From Telmatospirillum siberiense (GTDB lineage: Bacteria > Pseudomonadota > Alphaproteobacteria > Rhodospirillales > Magnetospirillaceae), in the NCBI RefSeq assembly GCF_002845745.1, contig NZ_PIUM01000026.1, forward strand, positions 34,778-98,777: a stretch of 64,000 bases of DNA. Direction: 5' to 3'. Shown piece after piece: positions 52,895 to 62,262 of this stretch. The notes beneath the pieces are model-generated. The model worked only from the letters and a program-made list of their open reading frames with translations. It was not told the DNA's origin and made no database searches. Each line of letters starts with the position of its first letter. The stretch's first letter is position 1. Position numbers and translations under genes: made by a program.

Positions 52895-53551
52895 TTATTT
52901 CCGCATCCAACCACCAGCGCGAGACTTGACCACGCCCCGGTAGCAGAGCAGCCCCAAAATCAGGACAAAATATACCATGGGTTGAAGTGCATCAGCCTTG
53001 ACCATCCAAATATAGTGAATAGCCGCCAAGGGACCGGCGACATAGACCAGGCGGTGCAACCGCTGCCAGCGGCGTCCCCCCAGACGCCGGATCATCGCGG
53101 AGGTCGAGGTGGCCGCCAGAGGCAGCAGCAAAGCGAACGCCAGCATGCCGGCCGTGATGAACTTATGTTTGACGATCTCGCGCCCAATCGCCGCCCAGTC
53201 GAAAAATTGATCGAGCACGACATAGGCCGCGAAATGCAAAGCGGCATAGGCGAAAGCCCAAAGTCCGATCATCCGCCGATAGGATGCGAGACCGGCCCAC
53301 CCCGTCAGCCGCCGCGCCGGGGTCACCGCCAGGGCGACGACCAGGAGACGCAATGCCCAGTCGCCCAGACTCCTGATCACGGCTTCGATGGGATTGGCTC
53401 CCAGATCACCCGCAATCCCAGCCGCCATCAAGACCGCAAGAGGGATCAGACAAAGCACATGTATGCCGGCGCGCACGCCTGAGCGCCATCGGAAAGCAGG
53501 GCGAGACGACCGCCGGCCCCCGAGGTCCACTCCGCCCCCATCGGCCGCCAT
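52895..53551 (-). CDS. msrQ: MsrQ, heme-binding membrane subunit of methionine sulfoxide reductase
   Basis: A 218-residue inner-membrane protein of the YedZ/MsrQ ferric-reductase-like family with six helices. Its heme ligands are expected among RRMIGLWAFAYAALHFAAYV, KHKFITAGM and RLHRLVYVAGPLAAIHY. It passes electrons from the quinone pool to MsrP, which repairs oxidised methionines in periplasmic proteins. The ATG shares its first base with the msrP stop, which sets the start at 53551; the longer open frame is a shadow of msrP. Confidence 0.93.
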   Translation of the reverse strand: MAADGGGVDLGGRRSSRPAFRWRSGVRAGIHVLCLIPLAVLMAAGIAGDLGANPIEAVIRSLGDWALRLLVVALAVTPARRLTGWAGLASYRRMIGLWAFAYAALHFAAYVVLDQFFDWAAIGREIVKHKFITAGMLAFALLLPLAATSTSAMIRRLGGRRWQRLHRLVYVAGPLAAIHYIWMVKADALQPMVYFVLILGLLCYRGVVKSRAGGWMRK

Positions 53552-54486
53552 CAATAATACCGTTTCAAGTCCATGCCGGCGTAAAGGCCCGCCACCTGTT
53601 CGCCATAGCCGTTGAACATCAAAGTGGGCCGGCGCAGAAATTCGCCGATCCGGCGTTCCTTGTCCTGGCTCCATCGTGGATGGTCGACGTTTGGATTGAC
53701 GTTGGCGTAGAAGCCATATTCCTCGGGCGCAAAACTGTTCCACAACGTGGTCGGCTGCTGTTCGACGAAACGAATGGCGACGATCGATTTGATGCTCTTG
53801 AAACCATATTTCCAAGGCACCACCAAACGGATCGGCGCCCCGTTCTGGGCCGGCAAGACGTCTCCGTAAAGACCGACGGCCAGAAAGGCGAGAGGATTCA
53901 TCGCCTCGTCCATGCGCAACCCCTCCCGATAGGGCCAACGAAATCCGCTGCTTTCCGTCGGCATCTGCTTGGGATCGTTCAGTGTTTGAAAGGCCACATA
54001 CTTCGCTTTCGACGTCGGCTCGAAGCGTTGCAGGGCGGTCCCCAGCGGCACGCCGACCCAGGGGATCACCATCGACCATGCCTCGACGCATCGCAGCCGG
54101 TAGATCCGCTCCTCAAGCGCGGCGGTGCGAATGAAATCATCGAGATCGACGACACCCGGTTTGGCGCACTCGCCCTCGACCGAGACCGTCCATGGCCGGG
54201 GCTTCAACAAGCCCGGAGCGTTTCTCGCCGGATCCTCCTTGTTGAGACCGTATTCGTAGAAATTGTTGTAATGAGTCGCGTCCTCCCGCGAGGTCGTCTT
54301 TTCGTCAAGGGTATAAGCGCTTTTGGCGATCTTGCCGAAAGGCGATGGAGCCGCCCTCCCCGCCCCGCCCGCCGAGGAGGCCAGGGCAAAGGCGCCGAGA
54401 CCGATCATCCATTGGCGGCGGCTGAGATAGACCGGACGAGGCGTGATGTCGGAGGAGCGGATATCGGGGGCATGACGGATCAACAT
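53551..54486 (-). CDS. msrP: MsrP, periplasmic molybdoenzyme methionine sulfoxide reductase
   Basis: A 311-residue Tat-exported molybdopterin enzyme. The twin-arginine signal is [15 protein letters not shown] (about residues 23-37). The Mo-ligand Cys lies in [15 protein letters not shown] (near residue 140), and the family ends [19 protein letters not shown]. It reduces methionine sulfoxide in the periplasm with MsrQ. It needs molybdenum, which links it functionally to the modABC transporter 45 kb away. Confidence 0.95.
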   Translation of the reverse strand: MLIRHAPDIRSSDITPRPVYLSRRQWMIGLGAFALASSAGGAGRAAPSPFGKIAKSAYTLDEKTTSREDATHYNNFYEYGLNKEDPARNAPGLLKPRPWTVSVEGECAKPGVVDLDDFIRTAALEERIYRLRCVEAWSMVIPWVGVPLGTALQRFEPTSKAKYVAFQTLNDPKQMPTESSGFRWPYREGLRMDEAMNPLAFLAVGLYGDVLPAQNGAPIRLVVPWKYGFKSIKSIVAIRFVEQQPTTLWNSFAPEEYGFYANVNPNVDHPRWSQDKERRIGEFLRRPTLMFNGYGEQVAGLYAGMDLKRYY

Positions 54487-54656
54487 GGCGGCAACGTCTC
54501 CTCGCGGGGCCCATCCACAAACCGGGTCTTTCGGATGGCGCCATCCTTCGCCCTTAAAAGGATGGGCACTGCCGCGCCAAAAGAAAGGGGCGGGCCGTTG
54601 CCGGATGGGGCGGGCGATGCTATGCCTATCGCGAACGTCACGATGATGAGGGGATC

Positions 54657-55895
54657 ATGGCGGGACAAGGCTTTTTGGGGATCGCCGGTCTTTTCATCCT
54701 GGCCTGGGCGTTCAGCGAGGACCGTCGCGCCATTCCGTGGAGGACCGTTGCGGGGGGAATTCTCCTGCAATGGTTTCTCGCCCTGCTGCTGCTCAAGGTT
54801 CCCGGCGCGACGGAGATTTTTTTTCTGCTCAACCGCGGTGTCGAGGCTTTGCAGACCGCCACCGATGCCGGCAGCGGTTTCGTATTCGGCTATCTGGGAG
54901 GGGGGGCGGCCCCCTTCGCTCAAATCCGTCCCGGCGCCGACTTCATCCTGGCCTTCCGCGCCCTGCCCCTGGTCTTGACCATCTCGGCCCTGTCGGCGCT
55001 TCTGTTCCACTGGGGCATTCTCCAGCGCGTCGTCATGGGCTTCGCCTGGCTTCTGCACCGCAGCATGGGGGTGGGCGGAGCGCTGGGCCTGGGTGCCGCC
55101 GTCCATATCTTCGTCGGCATGATCGAAGCTCCCCTGCTGATCCGCCCCTATCTTGCCCGGATGTCGCGCGGCGAGCTTTTCGCCATCATGAGCTGCGGCA
55201 TGGCCGGCATCGCGGGCACCATGATGGTGCTCTATGCCTCGATCCTGGGTCCGGTGATTCCCAACGCGCTCGGCAATATCCTGATCGCCTCGTTGATCAG
55301 CACCCCGGCGGCGCTCGCCGTATCGGCGCTGATGGTTCCCTTCGTGCCCGGCGATGCCGCCGGTCAGTTTCACCTCGAGAATCCGCCGGCCAACGCCGTC
55401 GACGCGATCGTCAAGGGAACCACCGACGGTATCGGCCTGTTGGTCAATATCATCGCCATGCTGCTGGTGCTGGTGGCCCTGATGACCCTGGTCAACATGG
55501 CCCTGTCGCTCCTGCCCGATATCGCGGGCGCCCCGGTGACGGTCCAGCGCGGATTGGGGTGCCTGTTCGCTCCCCTGATGTGGGGGATCGGCATGCCCTG
55601 GCACGATGCCCTGATCGCCGGAACCCTGATGGGAACCAAAACGGTTCTGACGGAATTCGTCGCCTATCTCGATCTGGCGGCCTTGTCCGGCGATGCCCTC
55701 GCCCCGCGTTCGCGCCTGATGCTCACCTACGCCCTCTGCGGCTTCGCCAATTTCGGCAGCCTCGGCATCATGATCGGGGGACTGGGCGTAATGATCCCCG
55801 AGCGCAAGGAGGAGGTCATTTTCCTGGCGAGCAAGTCGATCCTCTCGGGCACCATCGCCACCTGCCTGAGCGGTGCCGTCGTCGGTCTTTTATGA
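54657..55895 (+). CDS. concentrative nucleoside transporter (CNT/NupC family)
   Basis: A 412-residue inner-membrane symporter with ten or so helices. It has family segments GIAGLFILAWAFSEDRRAIPWRT at the start, GAAVHIFVGMIEAPLLIRPYL near residue 145 with the nucleoside-binding stretch, and TEFVAYLDLAAL and YALCGFANFGSLGI late. It imports nucleosides with protons or sodium. The stop overlaps the start of the DUF2293 gene (ATGA). Confidence 0.92.
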   Translation: MAGQGFLGIAGLFILAWAFSEDRRAIPWRTVAGGILLQWFLALLLLKVPGATEIFFLLNRGVEALQTATDAGSGFVFGYLGGGAAPFAQIRPGADFILAFRALPLVLTISALSALLFHWGILQRVVMGFAWLLHRSMGVGGALGLGAAVHIFVGMIEAPLLIRPYLARMSRGELFAIMSCGMAGIAGTMMVLYASILGPVIPNALGNILIASLISTPAALAVSALMVPFVPGDAAGQFHLENPPANAVDAIVKGTTDGIGLLVNIIAMLLVLVALMTLVNMALSLLPDIAGAPVTVQRGLGCLFAPLMWGIGMPWHDALIAGTLMGTKTVLTEFVAYLDLAALSGDALAPRSRLMLTYALCGFANFGSLGIMIGGLGVMIPERKEEVIFLASKSILSGTIATCLSGAVVGLL

Positions 55896-56194
55896 GGCGA
55901 CGCACGCTCCTCGCCGCGGAACTCGCCGCCCTGGCGCCTCTGACGCCCGAGGGTGAGCGTCAACTCATTCTCGACCACGCCGAGGATTCGTCCGGGCTGC
56001 GCAAGGCCCTGCCATCCAAGGCGGCATGGCTGTCCCTGGTCGCCTTCATCCGCCACAATTACAGCGACTACGATACGCTCCTGCGGGATGGCTATGACGT
56101 CGCCTCGGCCCGTCATTTCTGCCTGGACGAGATGAACGAAGTCCTGCGGGCCTGGGGATGCCGACGCCTGGTCGACGGAAATTCCGACGATTAG
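55892..56194 (+). CDS. DUF2293-family protein
   Basis: A 100-residue protein with FIRHNYSDYDTLLRDGYDVASARHFCLDEMNEVLRAWG in its second half. This is the H-x-T/Y-x-YD...AR pattern of DUF2293. Function unknown. It overlaps the nucleoside transporter stop by four bases, so the two are translationally coupled. Its stop overlaps the small minus-strand gene at 56191. Confidence 0.8.
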   Translation: MRRRTLLAAELAALAPLTPEGERQLILDHAEDSSGLRKALPSKAAWLSLVAFIRHNYSDYDTLLRDGYDVASARHFCLDEMNEVLRAWGCRRLVDGNSDD

Positions 56195-56367
56195 GAAAAA
56201 TTGTCGGCGGGAGGATGGCGCAGGTCTTCGACTTCCTTCAAGCGCAGGAAATAGTCGAACTCATTGGCCGCCTTTCCGGTCTCCATCTCTTCGATGATGT
56301 TCCGCGCCCGGTCGGCCGTCACCTTATCGAGCGTGGAGAGGACTACAGACAGGAAGCTCACTTGCAT
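56191..56367 (-). CDS. small hypothetical protein, 58 aa
   Basis: The reading frame gives a helical, charged protein (LSTLDKVTADRARNIIEEMETGKAANEFDYFLRLKEVEDLRH). It is protein-like and rich in conserved-looking hydrophobic heptads. The ATG at 56367 has a GGAG almost touching it. A longer version to 56397 is possible. No family recognised. Confidence 0.5.
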   Translation of the reverse strand: MQVSFLSVVLSTLDKVTADRARNIIEEMETGKAANEFDYFLRLKEVEDLRHPPADNFS

Positions 56368-56541
56368 GCTCCATTGATGATTGCCGCATAGCGGCAATCA
56401 TCAATCCTATACCGATCGCGGGGAGCATGATTTGCAAAGACGGCCTGCCTCCCATGCATACGGAGGCATTCGGTTTCCCAATGATTTGCAAGGCAACCTC
56501 GGTATTTTGAACCACCGAGGCACCAAGCGTCTGGGTTGGAC

Positions 56542-57096
56542 CTAAGGATTGGACGGAGGCGGCAAATTGGCGGGAGCCGGCACGGCGTTAGGCGGCGGCG
56601 GCGTCCCGACGGGCGGGGTGGCGACAACCGGCGGCGGGGCCGTCACGGACGGAGGCGGAGGCGCCGAGATCGGGCGGAAGCCCGGCACCTGATTGCCCTT
56701 GGAATACATGCATTGCGCAAAAGCCGTGTCGTACTGGCGCTGAATGCCGCCCTGGCTGTGATCGGACGAACTGGCTCCGATACCGGTGCCGAGAAGCGCT
56801 CCCGCCGCGGCCCCGACCCCGGCACCGCGACCGCCATCGACGGCGGCGCCAAGCCCCGCGCCCAGCGCCGTTCCCAGCAAGGCGCCTCCCAGAGCGCGCT
56901 CATTGACGCTGTCCGACTGCCCAGCGATCTGCTGGCTGGCATAGTCCTTACAAATGGCCACATCCTCCTGGAAAACCGGGAAGGGCTTATTGGGAGCCGG
57001 CATCACCTGGATGGTCGGCCCCCTCGGCGTAGAGGCGCAGCCGGCGAGAAGCACGAGGCCGGACAGAACCACCAACACATCTCGACATGAACGCAT
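56542..57096 (-). CDS. glycine-zipper lipoprotein
   Basis: A 184-residue lipoprotein. The lipobox is LVLLAGC (Cys near residue 20). A Gly/Ala zipper at about residues 70-115 (GGALLGTALGAGLGAAVDGGRGAGVGAAAGALLG) could insert in a membrane. A YDTAFAQCMYSKGNQVPG motif follows, and then a Pro-rich tail of 45 residues. The ATG at 57096 has AGAGGA five bases upstream. Related proteins tether or space the cell envelope; the exact role is unknown. Confidence 0.85.
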   Translation of the reverse strand: MRSCRDVLVVLSGLVLLAGCASTPRGPTIQVMPAPNKPFPVFQEDVAICKDYASQQIAGQSDSVNERALGGALLGTALGAGLGAAVDGGRGAGVGAAAGALLGTGIGASSSDHSQGGIQRQYDTAFAQCMYSKGNQVPGFRPISAPPPPSVTAPPPVVATPPVGTPPPPNAVPAPANLPPPSNP

Positions 57097-57279
57097 GCTT
57101 TCCTCTTTATTCGACTTCGGCATTAACATTCGTCAAAGCTAACCTAACCAGCGGCTTTCCTCCACTCCCGCATTTGAGCGGGACCTTCCTCCCTTGAGCA
57201 TCGGGCGGGACGCCCCATATGGCGAGTTCCAGGCGCAGGTCCTCCACCATGGCCGGCGCCGACATTCCGGGAGGATCAG

Positions 57280-57822
57280 ATGAAACCTTTCCTCATCCCC
57301 GTGCTGGCCGCCGCGCTGCTGACGACGTCGTCGGCCTGGGCAGCCCTCAGCGTCGGCGCCAAGGCCCCAGACTTCACGGCGCCCGCCACGCTGGGCGGCA
57401 AGGAATTTTCCTTTTCCCTGGCCGCGGCGCTGCACGAAGGACCGGTGGTGCTTTATTTCTACCCGGCCGCCTTCACCAAAGGCTGCACGATCGAAGCCCA
57501 CGACTTCGCCGAAGCCAGCGATGAGTTCAAGGCCCTTGGCGCCACCATCGTCGGCGTATCCCACGATACGATCGAAACGCTGAATCGTTTCTCGGTCAGC
57601 GAATGCCAAAGCAAATTCTCCGTCGCCGCCGATACGGACCAGAAGATCATGAAGGCTTATGACGCGGTACTGGCCAAGAAACCCGAACTGGCCGACCGCA
57701 CGTCCTACGTGATCGCACCCGACGGCGCCATCCTCGCCGCTTATACGGACCTCCAGCCGGATCGCCACGTGGAGATCACCCTGGCCGCCGTGCGAAACTG
57801 GCGGGCCGCCCATCCTCAATGA
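57280..57822 (+). CDS. periplasmic peroxiredoxin (PrxQ/AhpC-TSA type)
   Basis: A 180-residue thiol peroxidase with a signal peptide ending near AWA-AL (residue 22), which is unusual for this normally cytoplasmic family. The peroxidatic Cys is in FTKGCTIEAHDF (near residue 69). The usual Thr three residues before it is present in the TKGC context, while a second Cys (SECQSKF, near 108) may resolve it. It reduces peroxides outside the cytoplasm. A GGGAGG ribosome site precedes the ATG. Confidence 0.9.
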   Translation: MKPFLIPVLAAALLTTSSAWAALSVGAKAPDFTAPATLGGKEFSFSLAAALHEGPVVLYFYPAAFTKGCTIEAHDFAEASDEFKALGATIVGVSHDTIETLNRFSVSECQSKFSVAADTDQKIMKAYDAVLAKKPELADRTSYVIAPDGAILAAYTDLQPDRHVEITLAAVRNWRAAHPQ

Positions 57823-57845
57823 CGGGAGGCGAGAAAGCCTCCTGG

Positions 57846-60032
57846 TCAACGCTGCTCGGAAACGTTTTGCTGGAATTGAGCCGCCAGCGCGCGAATCGGC
57901 GCCAATTGGCGGCCAATCAGCGAGAGTTGCGTGCGAAGCAAACGGCTCCGATCGTCATTGGGTTCCGCCGCCCCCATCGATTCCAGGTCCTCGACAACAC
58001 GGGGATCCCCGTCGGCCACGGGAGCCACGGGACGCCGGGCATCCAAATCTCCGGCGATATCGTCCAGGATCCGCGCGATATGTTCGGCGGCCCGCCCCAC
58101 CACCCGTTCGTCCTCCAAATGGATCGACTGGTTGTCCCGGTGCGCGCCCAGGGCCGAAAGATATCCGAGCAGCGTATGCGACATCACCAGATTGCGCAGG
58201 CAGGACTCGGCGTCCTTGCTGAAACGCCCCGGCTCCTGGAGCATGTTCGACAATGTCCCGGAAAGCGCGGCATCAGCGGCATGGGCATTGCGCCGGGCCA
58301 GCCGGTAAGCCAGATCGTCGCTCTTTCCGGACGAATATTGCCGGATGATTTCGCGCAAGTAGCCGGCATTGGCCCGCAAGGTCGCCGCCACTTCCTTGTG
58401 CAGCCGCCGCCCCTGCCAGTCGGGCAGGATGAAAAACACCGCCAGCCCGGAAATCAGGCTGCCCAGCAGCGTGTCGGTCAACCGGGGCCAGATGATCGCA
58501 TAGCCGTCGACCACCTGGTTGAAACAGCACACCACCATCAAAGTGATGGCGCCGGTCGCCAGGATATAGCGGTTCGACCGGTAGAGGAAAAACGCCACCC
58601 CCGCGGCCACCGCGATCAGCCGCTGGATTTCCGGTTCGGGAAACAAGGTGATCGACGCCCAGCCGGCGACCAGGCCCAGCACGGTACCGAAAATCCGCTC
58701 CCACAGGCGTTGCCGGGTGGATGCGTAATTCGGCAGGCAGACGAACAGGGTGGTGAGCAGGATCCAATAGCCCAGGGTGGGATGGATCAGGTATTTCACC
58801 CCGTAACCGGCGGCAAGCGCCAAGGTCAGCCGCAATGCATGGCGGAATACCGGGGACGACGGCGTGATCTGCCGGCGGATCCGCTCCCATGCATCCCGCA
58901 CCGAATGCGGGGACCCGTCGAACAGGCTGTTGTCGCGCCCGACGGCGAGAGAACCAGGATCCTTGGCGCCGGCCAAGGCCTGCTCAAGGGCGGTCAGATT
59001 ACCCACCAGATCCCCCAGAGAACGAAGCAGGGCGCGTTGCGCCGGCTCATCCCGGGCCCCCAGATAACTGAAGGAATCCTGGAGATCGGCCAAGGCCTGC
59101 CGGCTGTCACCATCGCTGAAAGGCTCGCCGAAGCGGATGGCTCGTCCCAACGCCCGGCAGGCCTCCCCTTGCCGACGCAAAAGCCTTTGGCACCGGAACA
59201 TCACGTCGCTGTGGAAGAACGCCGCGGCGAATTCGTCATAGGGGTAATGGGAGGAACTGGCCCGCTCGTGGATATCCTGGGCCAGGAAAAAAAGCGCCAG
59301 GGAACGATCGAGCCCGGGCGCCGCATGGCCGTCGCGCAACCGGCTGCGGATGAGTTCCTTGACCTGGTTGAGGGCGATCACCACCTTGCCGTTCTGGCGC
59401 GCCAGCGCCACCCGCTCGGCTCCGACGTCGAGCTGGCGTGAAGGCTCGAAAAGGGTGGATTTGGCCTCCATATATCCGCCCAATTGCTCGAAGAGCCCCG
59501 CCAGTCCCTGCTGAACGGGCTGATTGGCGAACAAGGCATGCCACAGCACGGACAGAAGGCCATACCACGCGGCCCCGATCGTCAACAGCATGGGTTCGTG
59601 CCACAAATCCTGCGGCGCGGCGGCCTGCTCGAGCCCCAGCATGGTGTAAACGGCGAGGATCAAGGCGGCCTGGGCAATGGTTGCGTAACGCTCGCCCAAG
59701 GCGCCGAACATCGAAAAGGTGAAGGTGGACAGCACGATTCCGCAGGTGAAGAGCGCCGGATAGGGGGTCAGAAGCTCGACGATGAAGGAGGAAACGGCGA
59801 ACAACACCAATGTCAGCAGGGTCGCCTTGAGCCGCCCGCGCCAACTGTCGTCGGTTTCCGCCAGGGCCGCGGCGATGATGCCCAGGAAAAACGGAATGAT
59901 CAGAGAGATGCGGTCCAGAAGCCAACAGGCCCCCATCGCGCCGGACAAGGCGATGAACACGCGGAGACTATAGGAGAACTTTTCGAGGGCCCAAAGGCGC
60001 TGAAGCGAACGAAAGAATGATGGCGGCGTCAT
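57846..60032 (-). CDS. FUSC-family (YccS-like) membrane transporter
   Basis: A 728-residue inner-membrane protein with two hydrophobic blocks (about residues 20-165 and 390-540), each followed by a soluble domain, as in YccS and AaeB-type aromatic acid exporters. FUSC family text includes the late YWILLTTLFVCLPNYASTRQRLWERIFGTVLGLVAGW. It may export aromatic acids or other toxic compounds. It is convergent with the peroxiredoxin gene and divergent from nothing close. Confidence 0.9.
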   Translation of the reverse strand: MTPPSFFRSLQRLWALEKFSYSLRVFIALSGAMGACWLLDRISLIIPFFLGIIAAALAETDDSWRGRLKATLLTLVLFAVSSFIVELLTPYPALFTCGIVLSTFTFSMFGALGERYATIAQAALILAVYTMLGLEQAAAPQDLWHEPMLLTIGAAWYGLLSVLWHALFANQPVQQGLAGLFEQLGGYMEAKSTLFEPSRQLDVGAERVALARQNGKVVIALNQVKELIRSRLRDGHAAPGLDRSLALFFLAQDIHERASSSHYPYDEFAAAFFHSDVMFRCQRLLRRQGEACRALGRAIRFGEPFSDGDSRQALADLQDSFSYLGARDEPAQRALLRSLGDLVGNLTALEQALAGAKDPGSLAVGRDNSLFDGSPHSVRDAWERIRRQITPSSPVFRHALRLTLALAAGYGVKYLIHPTLGYWILLTTLFVCLPNYASTRQRLWERIFGTVLGLVAGWASITLFPEPEIQRLIAVAAGVAFFLYRSNRYILATGAITLMVVCCFNQVVDGYAIIWPRLTDTLLGSLISGLAVFFILPDWQGRRLHKEVAATLRANAGYLREIIRQYSSGKSDDLAYRLARRNAHAADAALSGTLSNMLQEPGRFSKDAESCLRNLVMSHTLLGYLSALGAHRDNQSIHLEDERVVGRAAEHIARILDDIAGDLDARRPVAPVADGDPRVVEDLESMGAAEPNDDRSRLLRTQLSLIGRQLAPIRALAAQFQQNVSEQR

Positions 60033-60118
60033 GGTTCTGGGCTGGCTCCCCTCGGGCCTTAAGGCGTCTGTTCCGGCTTATGGCCTGCCCCCTTATTTAT
60101 CAACGGCCTCTCGGAGGA

Positions 60119-60475
60119 TCAATCTCCGGGCGCCAGCGCGGCCCGATAAAGCTCCGGCTTGAAGCCGATCAGCCGGCGCCGGCCGAGATCGAGAACGGGC
60201 CGCCTGATCATCGACGGCTGCGCCAGCATCAATGCCCGGGCCTTGTCGGCGTCGAGATCGGTCCTGTCCGCGTCGGAAAGCTTGCGAAACGTCGTGCCGG
60301 CCCGATTGAGAACGGCTTCCCAGCCGAATTCGTCACACCAGGCGCGCAGCATTCCCTCATCGACGCCGGCCTGCTTGTAATCATGAAAATCGTAGGCGAT
60401 TCCGTGGCTGTCCAACCAGGCCCGGGCCTTCTTGATGGTGTCGCAATTCCTGATGCCATACATCGTGACGGTCAT
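60119..60475 (-). CDS. ArsC-family reductase (YffB-like)
   Basis: A 118-residue thioredoxin-fold protein. It begins MYGIRNCDTIKKARAWLDSHGI with a single active-site Cys near residue 11 in the YffB-type NCDT motif. The later KLSDADR and IRRPVLDLGRRRLIGFKPE close the fold. It is related to arsenate reductases and Spx but its substrate is unknown; YffB-type members may use glutathione. Confidence 0.9.
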   Translation of the reverse strand: MTVTMYGIRNCDTIKKARAWLDSHGIAYDFHDYKQAGVDEGMLRAWCDEFGWEAVLNRAGTTFRKLSDADRTDLDADKARALMLAQPSMIRRPVLDLGRRRLIGFKPELYRAALAPGD

Positions 60476-60697
60476 TGGCTTCCCAAACGGTGGTTGCGGT
60501 CATCGCTTTGACATGGACGGAAAACCGCCCATTCGCCCCGACTATACGCCGGCGGTTCGTTTCCCTGAACATCCCCCTGACGAAAAATTCCGGGGGAAGG
60601 CGTCGGGGCGCGAAATGGTCCTAGAATTGCCATGATCTCTCTCCAATCTGGCACCGATCCGGAAATCACGTTTCGGAGACGGAAAGGAATCAGAAAG

Positions 60698-61183
60698 ATG
60701 AGACTATCCCCTCATATATCGGGCCTGGCCGGAGCGGCCATGTTGGGTGTCTTGATGGCAGCCGGCCCGGTGATGGCGCAAACCGACGGCGCCGCCGCCG
60801 CGGCGCCGGCCAAACAGGCATCGGGACATCACAAGGAATGGGCCCAGCGGGTCGAAAAACGCATCGACGAGTTGCACAAGACGCTGCAAATCAAATCCGA
60901 CCAGGAGCAGCTGTGGAGCGCCGTCGCCCAGACGATGCGGGACAATGCGACCGGCATGGGCGACATGATCCGGGATGCCCGTTCGAAGGAAAAGGAAACC
61001 TCGGCCATCGAGGATCTGCAGAATTACCAGAAGATCGCCCAGGCCCATGCCGACGGCGCCGCCCGCCTGGTAACGGCCTTTCAACCGCTCTATGAGTCGA
61101 TGAGCCCCGAGCAGAAGAAAGTCGCCGACACGGTGTTCGAGCATCACAAGCGTGGACCGATGCCGAAGAAGCACAAGGACTGA
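60698..61183 (+). CDS. Spy/CpxP-like (LTXXQ-type) periplasmic protein
   Basis: A 161-residue secreted protein. The signal peptide ends near GPVMA-Q (residue 28). The helical mature part (RVEKRIDELHKTLQIKSDQEQLWSAVAQTMRDN) has the L-x4-Q-type repeat of the Spy/CpxP family, including a second copy near MSPEQKKVADTVFE. These proteins act as envelope-stress chaperones or sensors. The ATG at 60698 follows GGAAAGGAATCAG. Two Pro-rich secreted proteins follow. Confidence 0.82.
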   Translation: MRLSPHISGLAGAAMLGVLMAAGPVMAQTDGAAAAAPAKQASGHHKEWAQRVEKRIDELHKTLQIKSDQEQLWSAVAQTMRDNATGMGDMIRDARSKEKETSAIEDLQNYQKIAQAHADGAARLVTAFQPLYESMSPEQKKVADTVFEHHKRGPMPKKHKD

Positions 61184-61191
61184 AGGCGATC

Positions 61192-61470
61192 ATGATCCAT
61201 TGTTCGCGAAATCCGCTGACGCGATGGCTGCTGGCCGTCGCTCTCGCCACGGCCGCGCTGGGCGCGGGCGGCGTGGCGAGTGCGCAGGAACCTCGCTTCG
61301 ATCACCGTCAGGAAGGCCCCCGTCATGAACCCCGCCCCCATCACCGGCCGCCGCCACCCAGGCACTATCAGCCGCCGCCGGTGATCGTGGCACCACCGCC
61401 GCGGGCTTATTACGCGCCGCCAGTGGTGATGTCTCCGCCGGGCATCAACATCATCATTCCAATCCGCTGA
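61192..61470 (+). CDS. Pro/His-rich secreted protein, paralogue 1
   Basis: A 92-residue protein with a signal peptide (RWLLAVALATAALGAGGVASA, cleavage near residue 32). A tail rich in Pro, His, Arg and Tyr follows (RPHHRPPPPRHYQPPP) and ends PPGINIIIPIR. The last residues PG-x-NI-x-IPIR are shared with the gene at 61735. It starts eight bases after the Spy-like gene's stop, so it is likely co-transcribed. Function unknown. Confidence 0.75.
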   Translation: MIHCSRNPLTRWLLAVALATAALGAGGVASAQEPRFDHRQEGPRHEPRPHHRPPPPRHYQPPPVIVAPPPRAYYAPPVVMSPPGINIIIPIR

Positions 61471-61483
61471 TCTTCTTTTTACG

Positions 61484-61521
61484 CCCCCGGCCGGAGTTAA
61501 TACTCCGGCCGGGCTTTATTT
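61484..61521 (+). terminator. Rho-independent terminator after the Spy-like gene pair
   Basis: CCCGGCCGGAGT (61486-61497) pairs perfectly with ACTCCGGCCGGG (61502-61513) around a TAAT loop, followed by CTTTATTTG. It ends the transcript carrying the Spy-like and first Pro-rich gene. Confidence 0.85.
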
Positions 61522-61734
61522 GTCGGCACCTTTACGAAATCGCGGCACGGTGTCATCGCTCCGACGCAATGCAGTCCTCAAATTGCCATGATCACCGTCT
61601 AGTTTGGCAATCATTGGAAAAGCCGACGAGATTCGCTCGCCGATCGTCGCCTTTACCGCTCGCATGGCCCTCTTGCCCTTGCGAACGCAACGATGAAGGG
61701 CGACGAGAGCAGGACGTGAACGGAGATAAGGCTT

Positions 61735-62046
61735 ATGGAACAGTTGCAATCGAGCCTGCGGCCCTTCCGGCGATGGGTGGTCGCCGTCGGAGTAGCCGCA
61801 GCCGCACTCAGTATCGCAGGAACGGCCCAGGCCCAGGAACGCGGTCCCTATCCGCCGCCCTATGGATGGGAACGCCACCATCGCGGTCCGCCCCCCGGCT
61901 ATTGGCACCACCGGCCGCCGCCTCCGGGCTATTATTACGGGGCGCCGCCCGTGGTCGTCGCTCCGCCGCCGCCGGTCTACTACGCCCCGCCGCCGCCGGT
62001 CGTCTATTCCGCGCCCGGCCTCAACATCGTCATTCCGATCCGTTAA
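61735..62046 (+). CDS. Pro/Tyr-rich secreted protein, paralogue 2
   Basis: A 103-residue protein with a signal peptide (RRWVVAVGVAAAALSIAGTAQA, cleavage near residue 33). The Pro, Gly, Tyr and His-rich tail (GPPPGYWHHRPPPPGYYYG) ends APGLNIVIPIR, as in the neighbour at 61192. The pair probably arose by tandem duplication. The low-complexity tail suggests an envelope or surface role. Function unknown. Confidence 0.75.
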   Translation: MEQLQSSLRPFRRWVVAVGVAAAALSIAGTAQAQERGPYPPPYGWERHHRGPPPGYWHHRPPPPGYYYGAPPVVVAPPPPVYYAPPPPVVYSAPGLNIVIPIR

Positions 62047-62262
62047 CCATCCGCGGGCCGGGGCCAGGGGTGTGGGAAAAACAGAAGAGGCGTTTTATCC
62101 CAGACCCTGAACATCCAATAGCGATCATTCATGGCCGGACATCGGCCATGAATGATCGAAAAACCTGATTGAAAACCTCTAATCAATGCGCTTTTTGTTC
62201 GAATTATTCACCGCTATGACTCTCTTCAGATTTCAACTTTCATCCCTGAAGGAGATCGAAAA

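Noticed and set aside
57819..59441. A 540-codon plus-strand open frame opposite the FUSC gene
   Set aside because: It is the antisense shadow of a well-supported 728-residue membrane protein. Its translation is rich in Gln, Arg, Gly and Pro with no family resemblance.
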